64,000 nt of DNA from Skeletonema marinoi (GCA_030544225.1 CM060497.1:806001-870000), one strand, 5' to 3'. Positions 1-10,315 are shown, counted from the first letter of the stretch. Made by a program: numbers and translations. The notes: generated by a model not told the origin, from the sequence alone.

Positions 1-2561
1 GCAACGCTAAGATTCTTTATCGACGGATCTGACAATACATCAGTCCTGAGCTCATAGTCCATTGCTTGCATGATATTTTTCAAGGAAAATGGATCGTCAT
101 CTGGAATGATTTCACTCTCCTGCATCAGATTAATGTTCGCCTCAACGTCTACATCAGAATCGTCACCAGATTCGTAATTTAAGTCTTCTTGGAAGAAAAA
201 CGAAGATATATCTGGTTGTACTGGCGTAGAAGGCGAATCTTTGCTCTTGATCTCCGCGCTTGACGAAGATGAGGGGCCATGTTGGTCGCGAAGCATACTT
301 TGCAAGACATCAAGGAATGCGCGAGGTTTGATGTTCACCTCTTGAGACATGAGACTTTCTATCGATTCAATTGGTGGCATGCTGTCTTCTTCGGGTGTTG
401 CAGCGATCCCTTCTACATCTCCATGGCCTTCCACAAATGCACGGAAACCGCTCGCCATTTTATTCAAGGTATCTCTATTTGTAGTTTCGTCTCCTTGCTC
501 ATCAACAGTATTTGCATTGAGGTTCCGTCGACTTCTTCTCGTGGTGCGCCTGGGCCCTTTACTTTCGGATTTGTTTGTATCTGTTTTTGCTGTTTCAGAT
601 GAGAGATTTTTCATTTCTTCTTCCAATGCCTCCATCGATTTGATCTCCATCCATGCGTCGCTATCTAATTGGCATAGCTTTGGTATTGGGAAATGGCTCT
701 CGTCATACTCTTCACGTTGCCATTTCAATGCATTCTTCATTCCCGTCTGAGTCATCCCGCGTAGAGACATTCTAGGCTTTGTAATAGGGCAAGGTTCTTC
801 CTGTGAAGACTTGGATAGCTCCGGATTGAAGACTCGGCATTTTGACATCGATTCTAGCGCACTAAGAAGCATTTTGTCGCATTGTAGATGATGATTGCTA
901 TTCATTGGGCCTGCCTGCCAAGCCCTTTCTATCCAATGATTTGTCTCGTCTTCCTCACAATCATGCTGTATAAAGTCTACACTGGCTTCGGCGTCTATTC
1001 GAGTCCAAAAGAGACGCAATCTTCTTTCTACATCTCCGAGTGAGTTCAGATGCACGTCATCTTTACAATCTGAAATCGCTTTGTCAATTTGTTCTGAACA
1101 GGCAACTATCCATTCCAATCCTGCACAAAGACGAACTCCCACATCAACAGCTCTCTCAAAAGGGTTTCGATTCTTGTCATCATTGTCTAATCTTCCCAAG
1201 GCAGTCTGACCCAGCTGACGATGAAATCTCTTCAACTCCACAGAACGATATTCCCTCGGTACAGGGAAAGCAGGAACTGTGCCTCGACCGGTCACAAGTT
1301 CCGCATAGTTTGCACGTGTCATAGTTATCGGAATGGTAACAACTTGTTCAAAAGGAAATAGATTTCCGAGTGCATCCCTTTGATTACTGCCTTGTTGTTG
1401 CATCGATGGCGTTTGTTCATCCGTCGCCACAGTACCTTCGGAAGTTGCCTCTGGTGCATTCTTCCTCTTTCTCTTCCGTTGCTTCAAATACTTTGGTGCA
1501 TTCTCACAAAAAGAGTCAATAATCAACGGTACCAAAGATGGATGTTTCTGTATAAAGTATGCAACTGATGCCGGTAATGCTGCTGCAGCAACATGCCAAT
1601 GTGAGTTAGATGTATTGACACGAGACTCGTCACTGTTGTTCCAGTAATCAGTTCGATTGATACGATGTTCAATTGAACGTTGAACAGAAGTTGGTGACAA
1701 TGTTGATGAACCATCTGGGTCTTTGTGGAATGCGTCAACTAATTCAATCAGTGCTTCACGTCGTGATAATAAATCAACCTTCTTGTTCTTCATTGATGAA
1801 GGATCACGTTTGCTCTTATTTGTTGGTGGGATCAAATGTACCTTCCCATCCACAATCCAACAACGGTTGTGCGTACCTTCCGGTCCACCTACACCACCCT
1901 GCAACACATCATCATCTACCCACGATGGAAGATGTTCAGCTGCCTCAATCAGCAAGATGTGTCCATCATTAAGATCCCAGCATTCTACGGCACAACTTAA
2001 ATTGGCATTGGCAAGATCAGTAGTAATTTGTAGCATGAGTGATATGCATCGCCACATGTCGTTGATATCATTTCCATATCGAAATATTGCACGTAAATGA
2101 GGTTGTTGGAACGTATCAACAGCTAACTTCGATGTACTAATTTGGTTGTCTGCGTCGTCGTCGTCATCATCTTTAGATTCTTCATCCATACCTTGCGACT
2201 GCCAAAGTTCATCAGCATCAAACCCATTCCTAGCTAAAAGATCATCATTGTCAACATTGCAATGGACACCAAATATTGGTCCATCTCCGCCAGCCTGGAA
2301 TGGCTGCGTTGTCGATGATGAGGCAGAACGGAGTGTTTTGTTGGCTATTAGACATGCCTCGCATAGTCGCTTGTATAGATTTGCTCTTTCGTGAACATTG
2401 GATTTATCGGATGGGTGGAGAATGTCTTCTTCTGATTGTATTAAATATAAAGAGAGAATGATGGCGTTTTCGTTGTTATTGGTAGAGGAGGAGCTGCTGG
2501 AGATATTGTCAGCAGAGCCGTCGTCTGGATTGACGCTCGCTTTGGCAGCGCTGCTACTCAT
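1..2561 (-). CDS. ECD: Ecdysoneless/SGT1 family protein, C-terminus beyond the window
   Basis: One open frame runs leftward from the ATG at 2559-2561 to the window edge (about 853 codons) with no stop, so the C-terminal end is missing. The translation matches the ECD/SGT1 family. It has an early block with FRYGNDINDMWRC, then LLIEAAEHLPSWVDDD followed by NRCWIVDGKVHLIP (human ECD has LLIEAADFLPKWLDPE and CHGELCIIP), then RREALIELVDAF, YFIQKHPSLVPLII and TRANYAELVTGR. Near the edge it has an acidic stretch and MQAMDYELRTDVL (human YMAQMDQELAHT). Known family members act in transcription, cell-cycle control and spliceosome (PRPF8) or R2TP-linked assembly; the role here is inferred. It is longer than human ECD (about 640 residues) because of low-complexity inserts. 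It is divergent from the coiled-coil gene at 2808, and 246 bp separate the two starts. No intron is apparent. Confidence 0.88.
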   Translation of the reverse strand, partial: MSSSAAKASVNPDDGSADNISSSSSSTNNNENAIILSLYLIQSEEDILHPSDKSNVHERANLYKRLCEACLIANKTLRSASSSTTQPFQAGGDGPIFGVHCNVDNDDLLARNGFDADELWQSQGMDEESKDDDDDDADNQISTSKLAVDTFQQPHLRAIFRYGNDINDMWRCISLMLQITTDLANANLSCAVECWDLNDGHILLIEAAEHLPSWVDDDVLQGGVGGPEGTHNRCWIVDGKVHLIPPTNKSKRDPSSMKNKKVDLLSRREALIELVDAFHKDPDGSSTLSPTSVQRSIEHRINRTDYWNNSDESRVNTSNSHWHVAAAALPASVAYFIQKHPSLVPLIIDSFCENAPKYLKQRKRKRKNAPEATSEGTVATDEQTPSMQQQGSNQRDALGNLFPFEQVVTIPITMTRANYAELVTGRGTVPAFPVPREYRSVELKRFHRQLGQTALGRLDNDDKNRNPFERAVDVGVRLCAGLEWIVACSEQIDKAISDCKDDVHLNSLGDVERRLRLFWTRIDAEASVDFIQHDCEEDETNHWIERAWQAGPMNSNHHLQCDKMLLSALESMSKCRVFNPELSKSSQEEPCPITKPRMSLRGMTQTGMKNALKWQREEYDESHFPIPKLCQLDSDAWMEIKSMEALEEEMKNLSSETAKTDTNKSESKGPRRTTRRSRRNLNANTVDEQGDETTNRDTLNKMASGFRAFVEGHGDVEGIAATPEEDSMPPIESIESLMSQEVNIKPRAFLDVLQSMLRDQHGPSSSSSAEIKSKDSPSTPVQPDISSFFFQEDLNYESGDDSDVDVEANINLMQESEIIPDDDPFSLKNIMQAMDYELRTDVLSDPSIKNLSV

Positions 2562-2807
2562 TGGTGCCTAGTGTTGTTACTGTTAGATTAACGCTCTTCC
2601 GTCTACATAAGTCTCTTATTCACTTGATGTAGATATCACTAGGTGAGTCATCATCATGGTGGGTTTGTGTTTGTGCGTGGGTAGGTGGTTGCCAAAGATC
2701 TTTTGGGACTCGACGGCTCTACGCTACTCGTGACTGGCAACGAAGCGCAAATCGCAAATAGCAAAAGCTCTCATAATCATTTCTCTTTTACAACGCAAAG
2801 AGCAACA

Positions 2808-3698
2808 ATGGCATACAACGGAGAACAAAACGTGAACAGGCTCATCAGCGCCAATGCTTCCTTCACCCGTCAACGCGATGATGCCCGACGCACGAGGCAG
2901 CTGGCGGAGGAGCGCTTGAACTTGGTGAAAAAAGATAGTGAGTCTGCAATATTCGATCGCATTATCGACCGTTACTTCGCCTCCATCGGTGCGTGCATTT
3001 TTGCCGACAAGTACAGCTAATAAGTTCTATTCTCTTTTCAATTTTCAGGGGAGGTGGAGGAAAAGAAGATTGTGTCAATGGAGGGAAATCTCAAAGAACA
3101 CCTTGAGAAAATGCAGCGCACCAAGGCAGAGAGGGAGAAGTTGGAATGTGCGAATGGAGAGATTACGAAGAATGTGAGTCAACCCTCTCTTTGTCGTTTC
3201 CATGCGTTGTTATAGCGCTTGCATTCTTCTGGAATATCAACTAATTCTTTGATGTCTCTTTCATTGTCATACTTATGGCAGTACAACTTCCAACACAGTG
3301 AACTCACATCGAAGAAGGAAAAGCTCGACCGTGCCGACGACAAACGCAAGATCGATGCGAATGAACGTAACTTGACAATGAGCCGCAATCGTGAAGACCT
3401 CCGTAAGCTACGTGACGCATCTAGGGAGGGTGCATCGCAGCGCCATGCCGATAATAAGATGACTGTTGCATCCAAGTTGAGAAAGTTGGATGAAATTTGC
3501 GACATTGACGGTGGAAAAGAGTTCTTTATGAAGCTCAGTACGGATGGTCTCCTATCAGTTGTGAAGGATAGAAAGTTGCAGGATGTGAATGAGATTGAAC
3601 AGGGCAATGCTGCGTTGAGGAGGATTATTGCTGGATATCAGAATGCGTTGGGCAGTTCTAACCTTGACGATGGAGCTGTTTCTGTCATGCAGCAGTGA
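2808..3698 (+). CDS. Coiled-coil protein of unknown function, three exons
   Basis: Three exons, 2808-2937, 3049-3173 and 3282-3698, join in frame into 223 residues. Introns 2938-3048 and 3174-3281 both start GTGAGT and end CAG. The start MAYNGEQNVNRL is the first ATG that leads into the spliced frame. The protein is almost wholly helical and charged: heptad-like Lys/Glu/Arg segments cover about residues 20-150 (RQLAEERLNLVKK, NLKEHLEKMQRTKAEREK, RKIDANERNLTMSRNREDLR). A less charged C-terminal part follows, containing KEFFMKLSTDGLLSVVKD and ending VMQQ. No catalytic motif is visible. The size and shape resemble small kinetochore, centrosomal or ciliary coiled-coil proteins, but I do not recognise the family. 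It shares a short divergent promoter region with the ECD homologue. Confidence 0.8.
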
Positions 3699-4194
3699 TT
3701 TGGCATTGTCGCTGTGTGTGTTTGTGGAACACTATCAAGTTTTGGTTTGTTCTTTCATCGCTGCTCACAACAACAACGCTGCCTCGTCGATCTGCACGGC
3801 TTGTCGGCTACTATCATACATCAAACGACCACGATACCGAAAGAGCCAAATCATTTCTTGAAGTAATATAATAGAATAATATAATAAGAGTTAGAAGTTC
3901 AGACTAATAATACAGGTACTGCTCACATTCTTTGCAGAGATCGCCCAACAATTCTTTAGACGCAATCCCCAACCAAGAGTTAAATTTTCTTGCATGACCT
4001 CAAATACACCAAGAGTGTGATGGGTCTTTAATAATAATGTACAACAACATTGTGACGAGCGATGGCATTCAATGTCTACAAGAACAAGTCAATCATAGTC
4101 AGGAAAATGAGTGTAGAGAGTGAAGTGGGAGATCTGATACTCGGGAATATAAGCATTGAGTATTGTACTTCAGAAAAGACTTCACTCTCTCATT
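3699..4194. other. Intergenic stretch with a hairpin-forming inverted repeat at its right end
   Basis: This lies between the 3' ends of the coiled-coil gene (plus) and the Ser/Arg-rich gene (minus). It is AT-rich around 3860-3920, with repeated aataataga-like words that may serve polyadenylation. Apart from the inverted repeat listed separately I see no gene; the open frames here are short and lack composition or motif support. Confidence 0.6.
4115..4190. repeat. Inverted repeat, likely 3'-UTR hairpin
   Basis: The arms agagagtgaagt (4115-4126) and acttcactctct (4179-4190) are perfect 12-bp reverse complements. Pairing can extend outward through aaaatgag (about 4105) and cattttac (4191-4198) after a 3-base bulge. 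A second, inner pair atactc/gagtat lies inside the loop. The outer right arm reaches the TAA stop (4195-4197) of the minus-strand gene, so the hairpin would sit at the very start of that mRNA's 3' end. Confidence 0.6.
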
Positions 4195-4953
4195 TTACGA
4201 CCATGTCAATTGACCGCTCCAGAAGGCATCATCGTCAAGGGAGAAGGCAGACGCCTTCTCGCTCTCGAGGGCAGCTTCAACGGCACAACCACCTCCATAG
4301 GTCCTTGTGGTACTCCCAAAGACAACCACGGCCTTGGAGATGGAATAAGTAGTGCGATGCTGCTGCGGAAGTTCTCCGTAGGCAGTCTCGTCGGGAAGGC
4401 TATCCTCCTCCAACTGATCCAGCCAATCATCATCGCAGGCATACGCTGCCTCTTCACGGAAGCGTATCTCATCCGACCTTGAGTAAAACAGCTTCGCCCT
4501 TTGATCCATAGGGGTCTTGGGGCGGGTGTAAACGGCTGTCACTAGACGCTTCTCAAACCGAACACCCCTACGTGAACGTGACACATCAGGTGCGGAAGAT
4601 GCCACCGTCCCCCCTGGAGACATGGACCTTGGCACCTTGCTGCTATTCCTCAGCGAGGATTGCCGCGAGGTATGCGACGATTGAGGTGGGGATGGGGTGC
4701 GTGAGCGTGTCCGCGAGGACGTTGAGGACCGAGATGGCGAGCCGCAACATTTGGTGGATGAAGATGGCTCCAGCGGCGGCGGATTAAGACATGAGTTCTC
4801 CTCGTTTCTTAGGTGGTTGTCCACCTCGTGGTAGTTCCTGAGGTTAGCTGCTGCGCGGTCGAGGCTGATCGTCATGGTGGTTAGGATGATAGGAGAACAA
4901 GAGGTTGCCTTTGCTGCTTGCTGAAGTGGCCCCATGGTGCACACAACAAACAT
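4195..4953 (-). CDS. Ser/Arg-rich protein of unknown function
   Basis: A single open frame of 252 residues; an alternative start at Met7 (MGPLQQAAK) is equally plausible. Residues about 60-115 are low-complexity Ser/Pro/Arg (RSSTSSRTRSRTPSPPQS), typical of phosphorylated disordered regions. Next comes a denser, probably conserved core: RRGVRFEKRLVTAVYTRPKT, then KLFYSRSDEIRFREEAAY. Similar V-x-F ... LFY-x-x-x-(D/E)-x-x-x-F-(R/K) patterns occur in many small diatom proteins of unknown role; that is from memory. The C-terminal third is acidic and carries no recognised motif. There is no signal peptide or membrane span. Codon use looks like its neighbours. The gene is divergent from the Tweety-like gene. 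Confidence 0.65.
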   Translation of the reverse strand: MFVVCTMGPLQQAAKATSCSPIILTTMTISLDRAAANLRNYHEVDNHLRNEENSCLNPPPLEPSSSTKCCGSPSRSSTSSRTRSRTPSPPQSSHTSRQSSLRNSSKVPRSMSPGGTVASSAPDVSRSRRGVRFEKRLVTAVYTRPKTPMDQRAKLFYSRSDEIRFREEAAYACDDDWLDQLEEDSLPDETAYGELPQQHRTTYSISKAVVVFGSTTRTYGGGCAVEAALESEKASAFSLDDDAFWSGQLTWS

Positions 4954-5513
4954 CGATCATCGATCAGCAATCAGAATTTTTGCGAGCGATCTTGGTTCGT
5001 TGGGAGTTGGATATGAATTGGTCTAATCCAGGTATTTAGGCGGTCTTCTGGATACTGCATAACCCTTTTCTGTCCATCCGTTGGGTGCCGACAAGAGCGA
5101 GAAGGAGATTTTTCGGAGTCTAAAGCTACCATACCGAAGGAATTGATACATTTTCTTCCGCGGAGCCAGCAATGTACACCTAAAAATACCGTACCTTTTA
5201 CCACTAAAACCTATGTACTCCGTGTTTCTTCCGCCAAAGAGAGAGGCCCGCCCATTTTGGTCGTGCAGAGAGTGCTTGAACATGAACAACCTTCCATCCA
5301 TGATCCATGCTTCTGTGGGCCTCTCAATTTGCCAGCAAGAGAATAGAACAAGAGCGTGTGCTTTATTTGTTAAGAACCTTCTGCAACTATATACCGCTCA
5401 TCTGGATAGTACGATCAGCATTTCACTTCGGCACTGATCAATTGCAACTTTTTGTGAGCTGGCCACACACGCACGGTTCACAACAAACTATAAGTAGCAT
5501 AGTGGCAATCACA
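4954..5513. promoter_or_regulatory. Divergent intergenic region, probable two-way promoter
   Basis: These 560 bp lie between the start of the Ser/Arg-rich gene (minus) and the start of the five-pass membrane protein (plus). Several small open frames cross it on both strands, but none has a recognisable domain. A plus frame that opens at 5307 is in phase with the membrane protein; I treat it as leader because the first residues with family character follow the ATG at 5514. No specific promoter element was recognised. Confidence 0.5.
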
Positions 5514-7400
5514 ATGTTATCATCTCACGAAGATGGCTACTTAGGCCCAGCCTATGAGCTAACGAGCGCCGTTGTCAACCTTCGAAAGCTGCCTCGATTT
5601 GGATATGGCTACGACTTCACTGCAGTACTGTCATCCGACCAGGCTGCACAGGTTGACTACACAACTGGGCTCGTTGCATTATGCATCTTCCTCCTCATCT
5701 TCTTTCTCATGTGGAGTAGCCTTCTAGTTGTGTTCAAAATTATGGGACCAGGGAATGCAGGCTTTCTTAGCGGGCATCCATTCCTTATACCAGATCCAGT
5801 CGATGATGAGAAGAACATTCACAAGCGGCCATTACGTGTGAGGATTGTCTTCCTTGTTGCATCGGTGCTGCTTATGATTTTTGCATTCCTATTTGTCGTA
5901 TTAGGTGTGTCAAATGTAAACAATGCAACAATAACCATGGGCAGAAGTATTCAGACTGGGGAAGAATTAATGCAATATACGAAAGAGATTGCTTCTGTAC
6001 TAGCCGAGGTGGGTAGTAAGTCTATGGAACTAAGAGATTCTGCTGTTAAGGAGATCAAAAATTTCTGCCCAGACAACCCGAATATCGCTGAAATGACAGG
6101 TATTGATATTATACCAATCGCAGAGAAGGCCAAATCTGACTTGACTATGTTGGCGACCTTCATCAGTCAGGGGATAGAAACGCTGAAGGAATCTGTAACA
6201 ATGGTGGGCGCGTTTTTAGATGATGTTGATAATGGAATTGAATCGGTAGACTTCTGGGGGTGGCAAATGAAAATACTTGCGGCATGCTTGTTTATTCTGC
6301 CTTCATTTCTCATTATTGGAGTTGGTTTGGTAATGTTGGATTTGGACGTCAAGCCATATCAAAAGGCTCTCACGTACGGTATCATGCCGCTGTTTACAAT
6401 AACAGTGATTGCCACGTATGTATTTTGTAGCGTGACGCTTCCACTCGCAGCTGCGAGTTCAGATGCTTGTACAGGAGGAGGGCAAGTACATGGTGGACCA
6501 GATGACACGTTGCTCACCGTTTATAGAAACTTGAAGGGCGACGACACGGGGATCTTGTTTTTGTTCGTAATGTTTTATACGCAACGTTGTCTTCCCAAAT
6601 ACTATCCATTTGACACCTTGGATAGATACTTTGGTGACCTTGAGACGGCCATTACATCTACAGGTAAGTCGGAGAGGGCATCCATGTGTTTTGTCGCACA
6701 TTATTTCTGTTCAGCTTTCTCACCGCGTAGTTCCGCTCATCTCAAAACAAACATTAGATTCATTTGTCGAGACAATTGGCAACAATCTCTCGTTACTTGA
6801 ACAACAATGTGGTAGACAATTCAACGGCGTACTGAAGTTAATCGAAGACACTAACCTCAACTTAAGAGTGTTGGAAAGCCAAGCAAATCTTGCATTAGAC
6901 CTTTTTCAGGCAAAAATGTGAATGATTTGTATGTGAATACAGTTCATGAAGCTGGATGTACCTACACAGTGAATGCAATCGCCTGGATGTTGGCTTGCTC
7001 GATCATCATTTCCTTATGTGGGTTGATTATGATCATGTTGCGCTCATCGTATTATCCTGAACAGTATTTGGCTATGAGTTCGGAATGGAACACTAAGCCA
7101 ACGATAACGAGGAGTGCAAGCGACGAGAGTCGATCTTCAAACTCAATGAACGAAGAGAATGCTCCAGAAACTCAAGGCAGTCCTTCTAGAAAATCGTCGG
7201 TGGACATCCAGAGCAGTCAACAGCTATCGGAGATTCCACAAAGTGTGCCACCATCGACACCGCCTCGAATGCTCTTCGAATTCAATCTGGACTCGGTCGA
7301 ATGTTCTCCTGATCGTATCCCTCAGCAGAGGTCGCCTCCAATGTCACCTACTTCTAGGAACACAAATAATGATGATGATGATGATGATGTCTGGCTCTGA
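5514..7400 (+). CDS. Five-pass membrane protein, Tweety/prominin-like topology
   Basis: Proposed exons are 5514-6663, 6731-6811 and 6910-7400 (573 residues). Intron 1 (6664-6730) has GTAAGT and TAG. Intron 2 is inferred from a forced frame change: donor at 6812 (or 6809), acceptor TTTTTCAG ending 6909. Five hydrophobic segments are visible. Two lie close together (GLVALCIFLLIFFLMWSSLL; RIVFLVASVLLMIFAFLFVV). A loop of about 120 residues follows, then two more (ILAACLFILPSFLIIGVGLV; GIMPLFTITVIATYVFCSV), a second Cys-containing loop, and one last span (AWMLACSIIISLCGLIMIML). A Ser/Pro-rich cytosolic tail ends in an Asp run. This 2+2+1 arrangement with two large loops is shared by Tweety channels/lipid-binding proteins and prominins. 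The N-terminal YGYDFTAVLS before the first span is more Tweety-like. The function is inferred from topology only. Confidence 0.7.
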
Positions 7401-7548
7401 GATAAGAACAGAATCCTTATTCAGAAGCAAGCGAACCATTACAATGTTAAATCCACGGGACAGAAGATGATGCAAATTAAATTACTAACGTAACAACAAC
7501 ACACTAAAATTAACTGTACAATATAAGATTTCTTCAGTAATAAGTTTT

Positions 7549-8371
7549 TCACACTCTTCGTTTCAGTACAAGAGAAATTGTAGACAACACCAAACCTACA
7601 GCAAAGGTCAATTTCGTGGTTCCATTCTTGTCTGACCACCCTAACTTTGATGCCAACAATTCCAGTGGTTTCAAGGCTAACATTGGAGCCAAAACCCGAA
7701 TCATCATGTATTTTGAGATGATGAATTTGCCGCGTAGCATTGGTTGCAGTACATTTTTCGCAGTGACTGAAACTTCAAGGAGATAGACTGATAACAGCAG
7801 CGTCATATAGGGCAGTAAGAATCGCCGTAAATTGACAAGCATTTTTGCAAACACTGTTGCAGTCTCTCCTCCAATATCCGATGATCTAAAGCTCGGCAAA
7901 CCATTTGGGTTAGAATTGAATCCTGTGGTCCAAAGCGACGGTAGATTGAACCAATTGTTATCTGGATCACCATCTACTTGTTTCTGTGAAGTGAAAAAGT
8001 ATAACCATTGGTGAGGAGGCAAAGCTAGATAACGATGCATGCACAAGAAAAGAGAGTAAATACTAACTCACGAATCTTGGGCCCCAGGCTCCATATTGCA
8101 TCTTTTGCTGCTTTCTATATTCTTCGAGTTTGATCTTCGTATACTCTTCTTCAGACAAGCCATCGGGAACATAAGATGTATAACGCTTGCGTTGTTTGAT
8201 ATCTGCAGGTTTCTCTGTATTCACAGCGCCTGCTCCAAAATGGTAAGCATGCAATGAAGACGATGAAGACGCTGTTGCCGGTGAGAATTGAGTGAGTGAA
8301 AACGATGAGGCGCGGACGAGGCACATCAGGAGAGTGGAGAGGCCCAGCAGGTGCTTCATTGTTTTGTACAT
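7549..8371 (-). CDS. Plastid-targeted membrane protein of unknown function
   Basis: Two exons, 8072-8371 and 7549-7983, join in phase 0 across an 88-bp intron (GTGAGT...TTCACAG), giving 244 residues. The N-terminus MKHLLGLSTLLMCLVRASSF (from Met5) is a signal peptide. It ends in ASSF, an ASAF-like junction of diatom plastid presequences, and a Ser/Ala-rich transit region follows. The mature part has a charged helical stretch (EEEYTKIKLEEYRKQQKMQY), a Trp/Asn-rich segment (NNWFNLPSLWTTGFN) and hydrophobic segments around LLPYMTLLLSVYLLEVSV and LTFAVGLVLSTISLVL, so it is probably a thylakoid or envelope protein. I do not recognise the family. It ends about 150 bp from the convergent Tweety-like gene. 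Confidence 0.72.
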
Positions 8372-8795
8372 ATTATAGTGAGAATAATTGATTGAGTAGG
8401 CGTAGTTGTGCTAGCGGAAAACTCCGCCGTAGATCTTCTACTTCCTTGGGCGCACTCAGACACTTCTTGCCATTACTATTATTGTACTTGACATCCAGCT
8501 CGAGAGAGCTCGCCCATCGCCTCAGCTCCAGAACAGATGTTGTTTCGAAGGGATGATCTCTTCAACGCAAAAGCTGCCATTTTTTATCTACGTGGCCGAT
8601 GGACGCGCCATTTTTCTTGGACGCGCCATTTCATAGGGCGGGATCTGCCTGCCAAGAGCAGAAAGCAGACAATCTACAGCCTACCCACTATTCATGTAGC
8701 GTGCCTACGCATTGAGAATTGATGAGACAACAGATATCACTACAATATTGCTGGAATGCTACTTGACACTACACATAACAACTAAATAACATTGA
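8372..8795. other. Intergenic region with a short direct repeat
   Basis: This lies upstream of the plastid membrane protein gene and downstream of the GST-HIT gene. The only structure noticed is the 14-base word tggacgcgccattt, present at 8600-8613 and again at 8618-8631 (18-bp spacing). It could be a paired regulatory site. No gene is seen. Confidence 0.5.
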
Positions 8796-10016
8796 TCAAC
8801 ACATTGATCCCAGTTTTTGCCCGCCAATTACATGCAAATGAAGATGGTAAACTTCTTGTCCCCCATCCGGTCCATCATTAATCACAAACCTAGCTCCGTC
8901 TCCAAATCCCAGCCCAGAATCATTGGCAATCTCTCCTCCAGCCACTAGTAGTCTCCCAAGAATATCCCTATGCTCAGCACTCGCCTTGCGCAGATTGGTC
9001 AATCCATTCCTATCCTTTGGAATCACCAACACGTGTGCAGGAGCGAGTGGATTGATATCTTTAAAAGCGAGAATATGTCTATCTTCCTTGACAATTGTTG
9101 CAGGTATTTCCTTTGCAACAATTTTATCAAAGATCGTTCCAGGGGCTTGATCACGTTGTCCTGCGAGCCAGATTGAGTCCCAGAGATGGCTTTTTTCGTC
9201 CCAAGATGTTACAAGTGTATCCATAATCTCACCATAAATTTTTGCAAACACGGAATCATTAGTGCACAAGTTGTCAAACCAGGCGTTGAGTTTTGGAGGA
9301 AGTGGTGTTTGTGAATCATCAAACTTAGGGAGCATATACTTTGCAAAAGTACAGGTAGGGAAAAGCGATGCATCCGCCAATGACACTTCATCGCCACACA
9401 AGTACTTTCCTTCATCTGACATGAACCCCTCGATAACTTTGAGATTCTTTTGGAAGGCTTTGATGGCACTCTTCCTATCGGCATAATTGCCGAGAGGGAA
9501 TCTATATGCAGGTTTGTACAAACAACCTTGGATAGTGGTCAAGTAGACATCATGCCACCTGGTAATTTGATTCGAGCGTGGATTATCCGGTTGAAATGAC
9601 GGACCAACACTAGCATACTCGGCGAGAAGATAACGAGCAATAGTATCGGACTCTGATAGATGCGTCATCCCACTATCATGCTCCTTTTGAATAGTTAGAG
9701 CAGGCATCAAGCCCTGGGGACTCAAGGCCTTGAACTCGTCTGATCTCAAACCTCCTAGTTTCATAGGTGAGATGATATCCACTTGTTGTTGGGAGAGTTG
9801 CTTGTAGTAGAGAATGGCACGGATCCGAGCGCCATTGTTTGATACGGGCATGTCGAATAAGATGTGATCCGAGTTGGAGAGTGGGGTTGAAGCTTCGTCG
9901 CTTGACATGGTAAGTTTTGTGGTGGTTGTAGATGCGATGCTGTTGGTTGCAGTGCTGAATCCTGAGACGATTGGAGTGCCAACGAAGATTAGGGTAATTA
10001 GGCCGAGGGATTTCAT
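8796..10016 (-). CDS. Glutathione S-transferase fused to a HIT (HINT-type) domain, plastid-type presequence
   Basis: One uninterrupted frame of 406 residues. Residues 1-20 are a signal peptide ending in VSGFSTA, close to an ASAF-type plastid junction, and a Ser/Thr-rich stretch follows. Residues about 50-275 are a GST. The thioredoxin-like half has SPQGLMPALTI (the cis-proline region) and LSESDTIARYLLAEY (Glu-Ser that binds the glutathione gamma-glutamyl group). The helical half contains YLCGDEVSLADASLFP, the usual N-capping region. Residues about 293-406 are a HIT domain of the HINT branch: FDKIVAKEIPATIVKEDR, AFKDINPLAPAHVLVIPK, and the triad HLHLHV with His391, His393 and His395, preceded by GGQEVYH. 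HINT enzymes hydrolyse nucleoside phosphoramidates. Joining the two in one polypeptide suggests a linked detoxification or sulfur role, which is inference. The transposon begins about 230 bp upstream of its start. Confidence 0.93.
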   Translation of the reverse strand: MKSLGLITLIFVGTPIVSGFSTATNSIASTTTTKLTMSSDEASTPLSNSDHILFDMPVSNNGARIRAILYYKQLSQQQVDIISPMKLGGLRSDEFKALSPQGLMPALTIQKEHDSGMTHLSESDTIARYLLAEYASVGPSFQPDNPRSNQITRWHDVYLTTIQGCLYKPAYRFPLGNYADRKSAIKAFQKNLKVIEGFMSDEGKYLCGDEVSLADASLFPTCTFAKYMLPKFDDSQTPLPPKLNAWFDNLCTNDSVFAKIYGEIMDTLVTSWDEKSHLWDSIWLAGQRDQAPGTIFDKIVAKEIPATIVKEDRHILAFKDINPLAPAHVLVIPKDRNGLTNLRKASAEHRDILGRLLVAGGEIANDSGLGFGDGARFVINDGPDGGQEVYHLHLHVIGGQKLGSMC

Positions 10017-10246
10017 GGTGTTGTGCGGTTCACCGCATTGTAACTACTTACACACTGAGATGCATGTGGAAATTCATTTTGGATTTTGTTTCCGATCCAG
10101 AGTTGGCGGTATCGCCTTTCGCGTGTGGCCCTTCGATCTGGCTCTAAGAGCATCCACGAAGGGCTGTGGCCTGTGACTGTGACCTGTGACTTTAGAATAA
10201 AGGGATAAGTACGTACTAACTCATTATTCATGTTTGGGTACGACTA

Positions 10247-10298
10247 CAGCGTTTTTCAAAATGAGCCTCATTGATGTAAAAAAATAATTCCTACGTAG
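10247..10298 (+). repeat. Left terminal inverted repeat of the transposon
   Basis: It begins CAGCGTTTTTCA directly after TA and ends with taattcctacgtag. It pairs with 13773-13826; the central part is less well conserved. Confidence 0.85.
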
Positions 10299-10315
10299 AG
10301 TCTGGTACAAATACA

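Noticed and set aside
5023-5301. 92-codon minus-strand frame upstream of the Tweety-like gene
   Set aside because: No motif; it sits in the shared promoter region and overlaps another equally plain frame.
6812-6909. Frameshift in the Tweety-like gene
   Set aside because: A GT-AG intron of 98 bp with a TTTTTCAG acceptor restores the frame and leads directly into a fifth membrane span, so splicing is the simpler reading.
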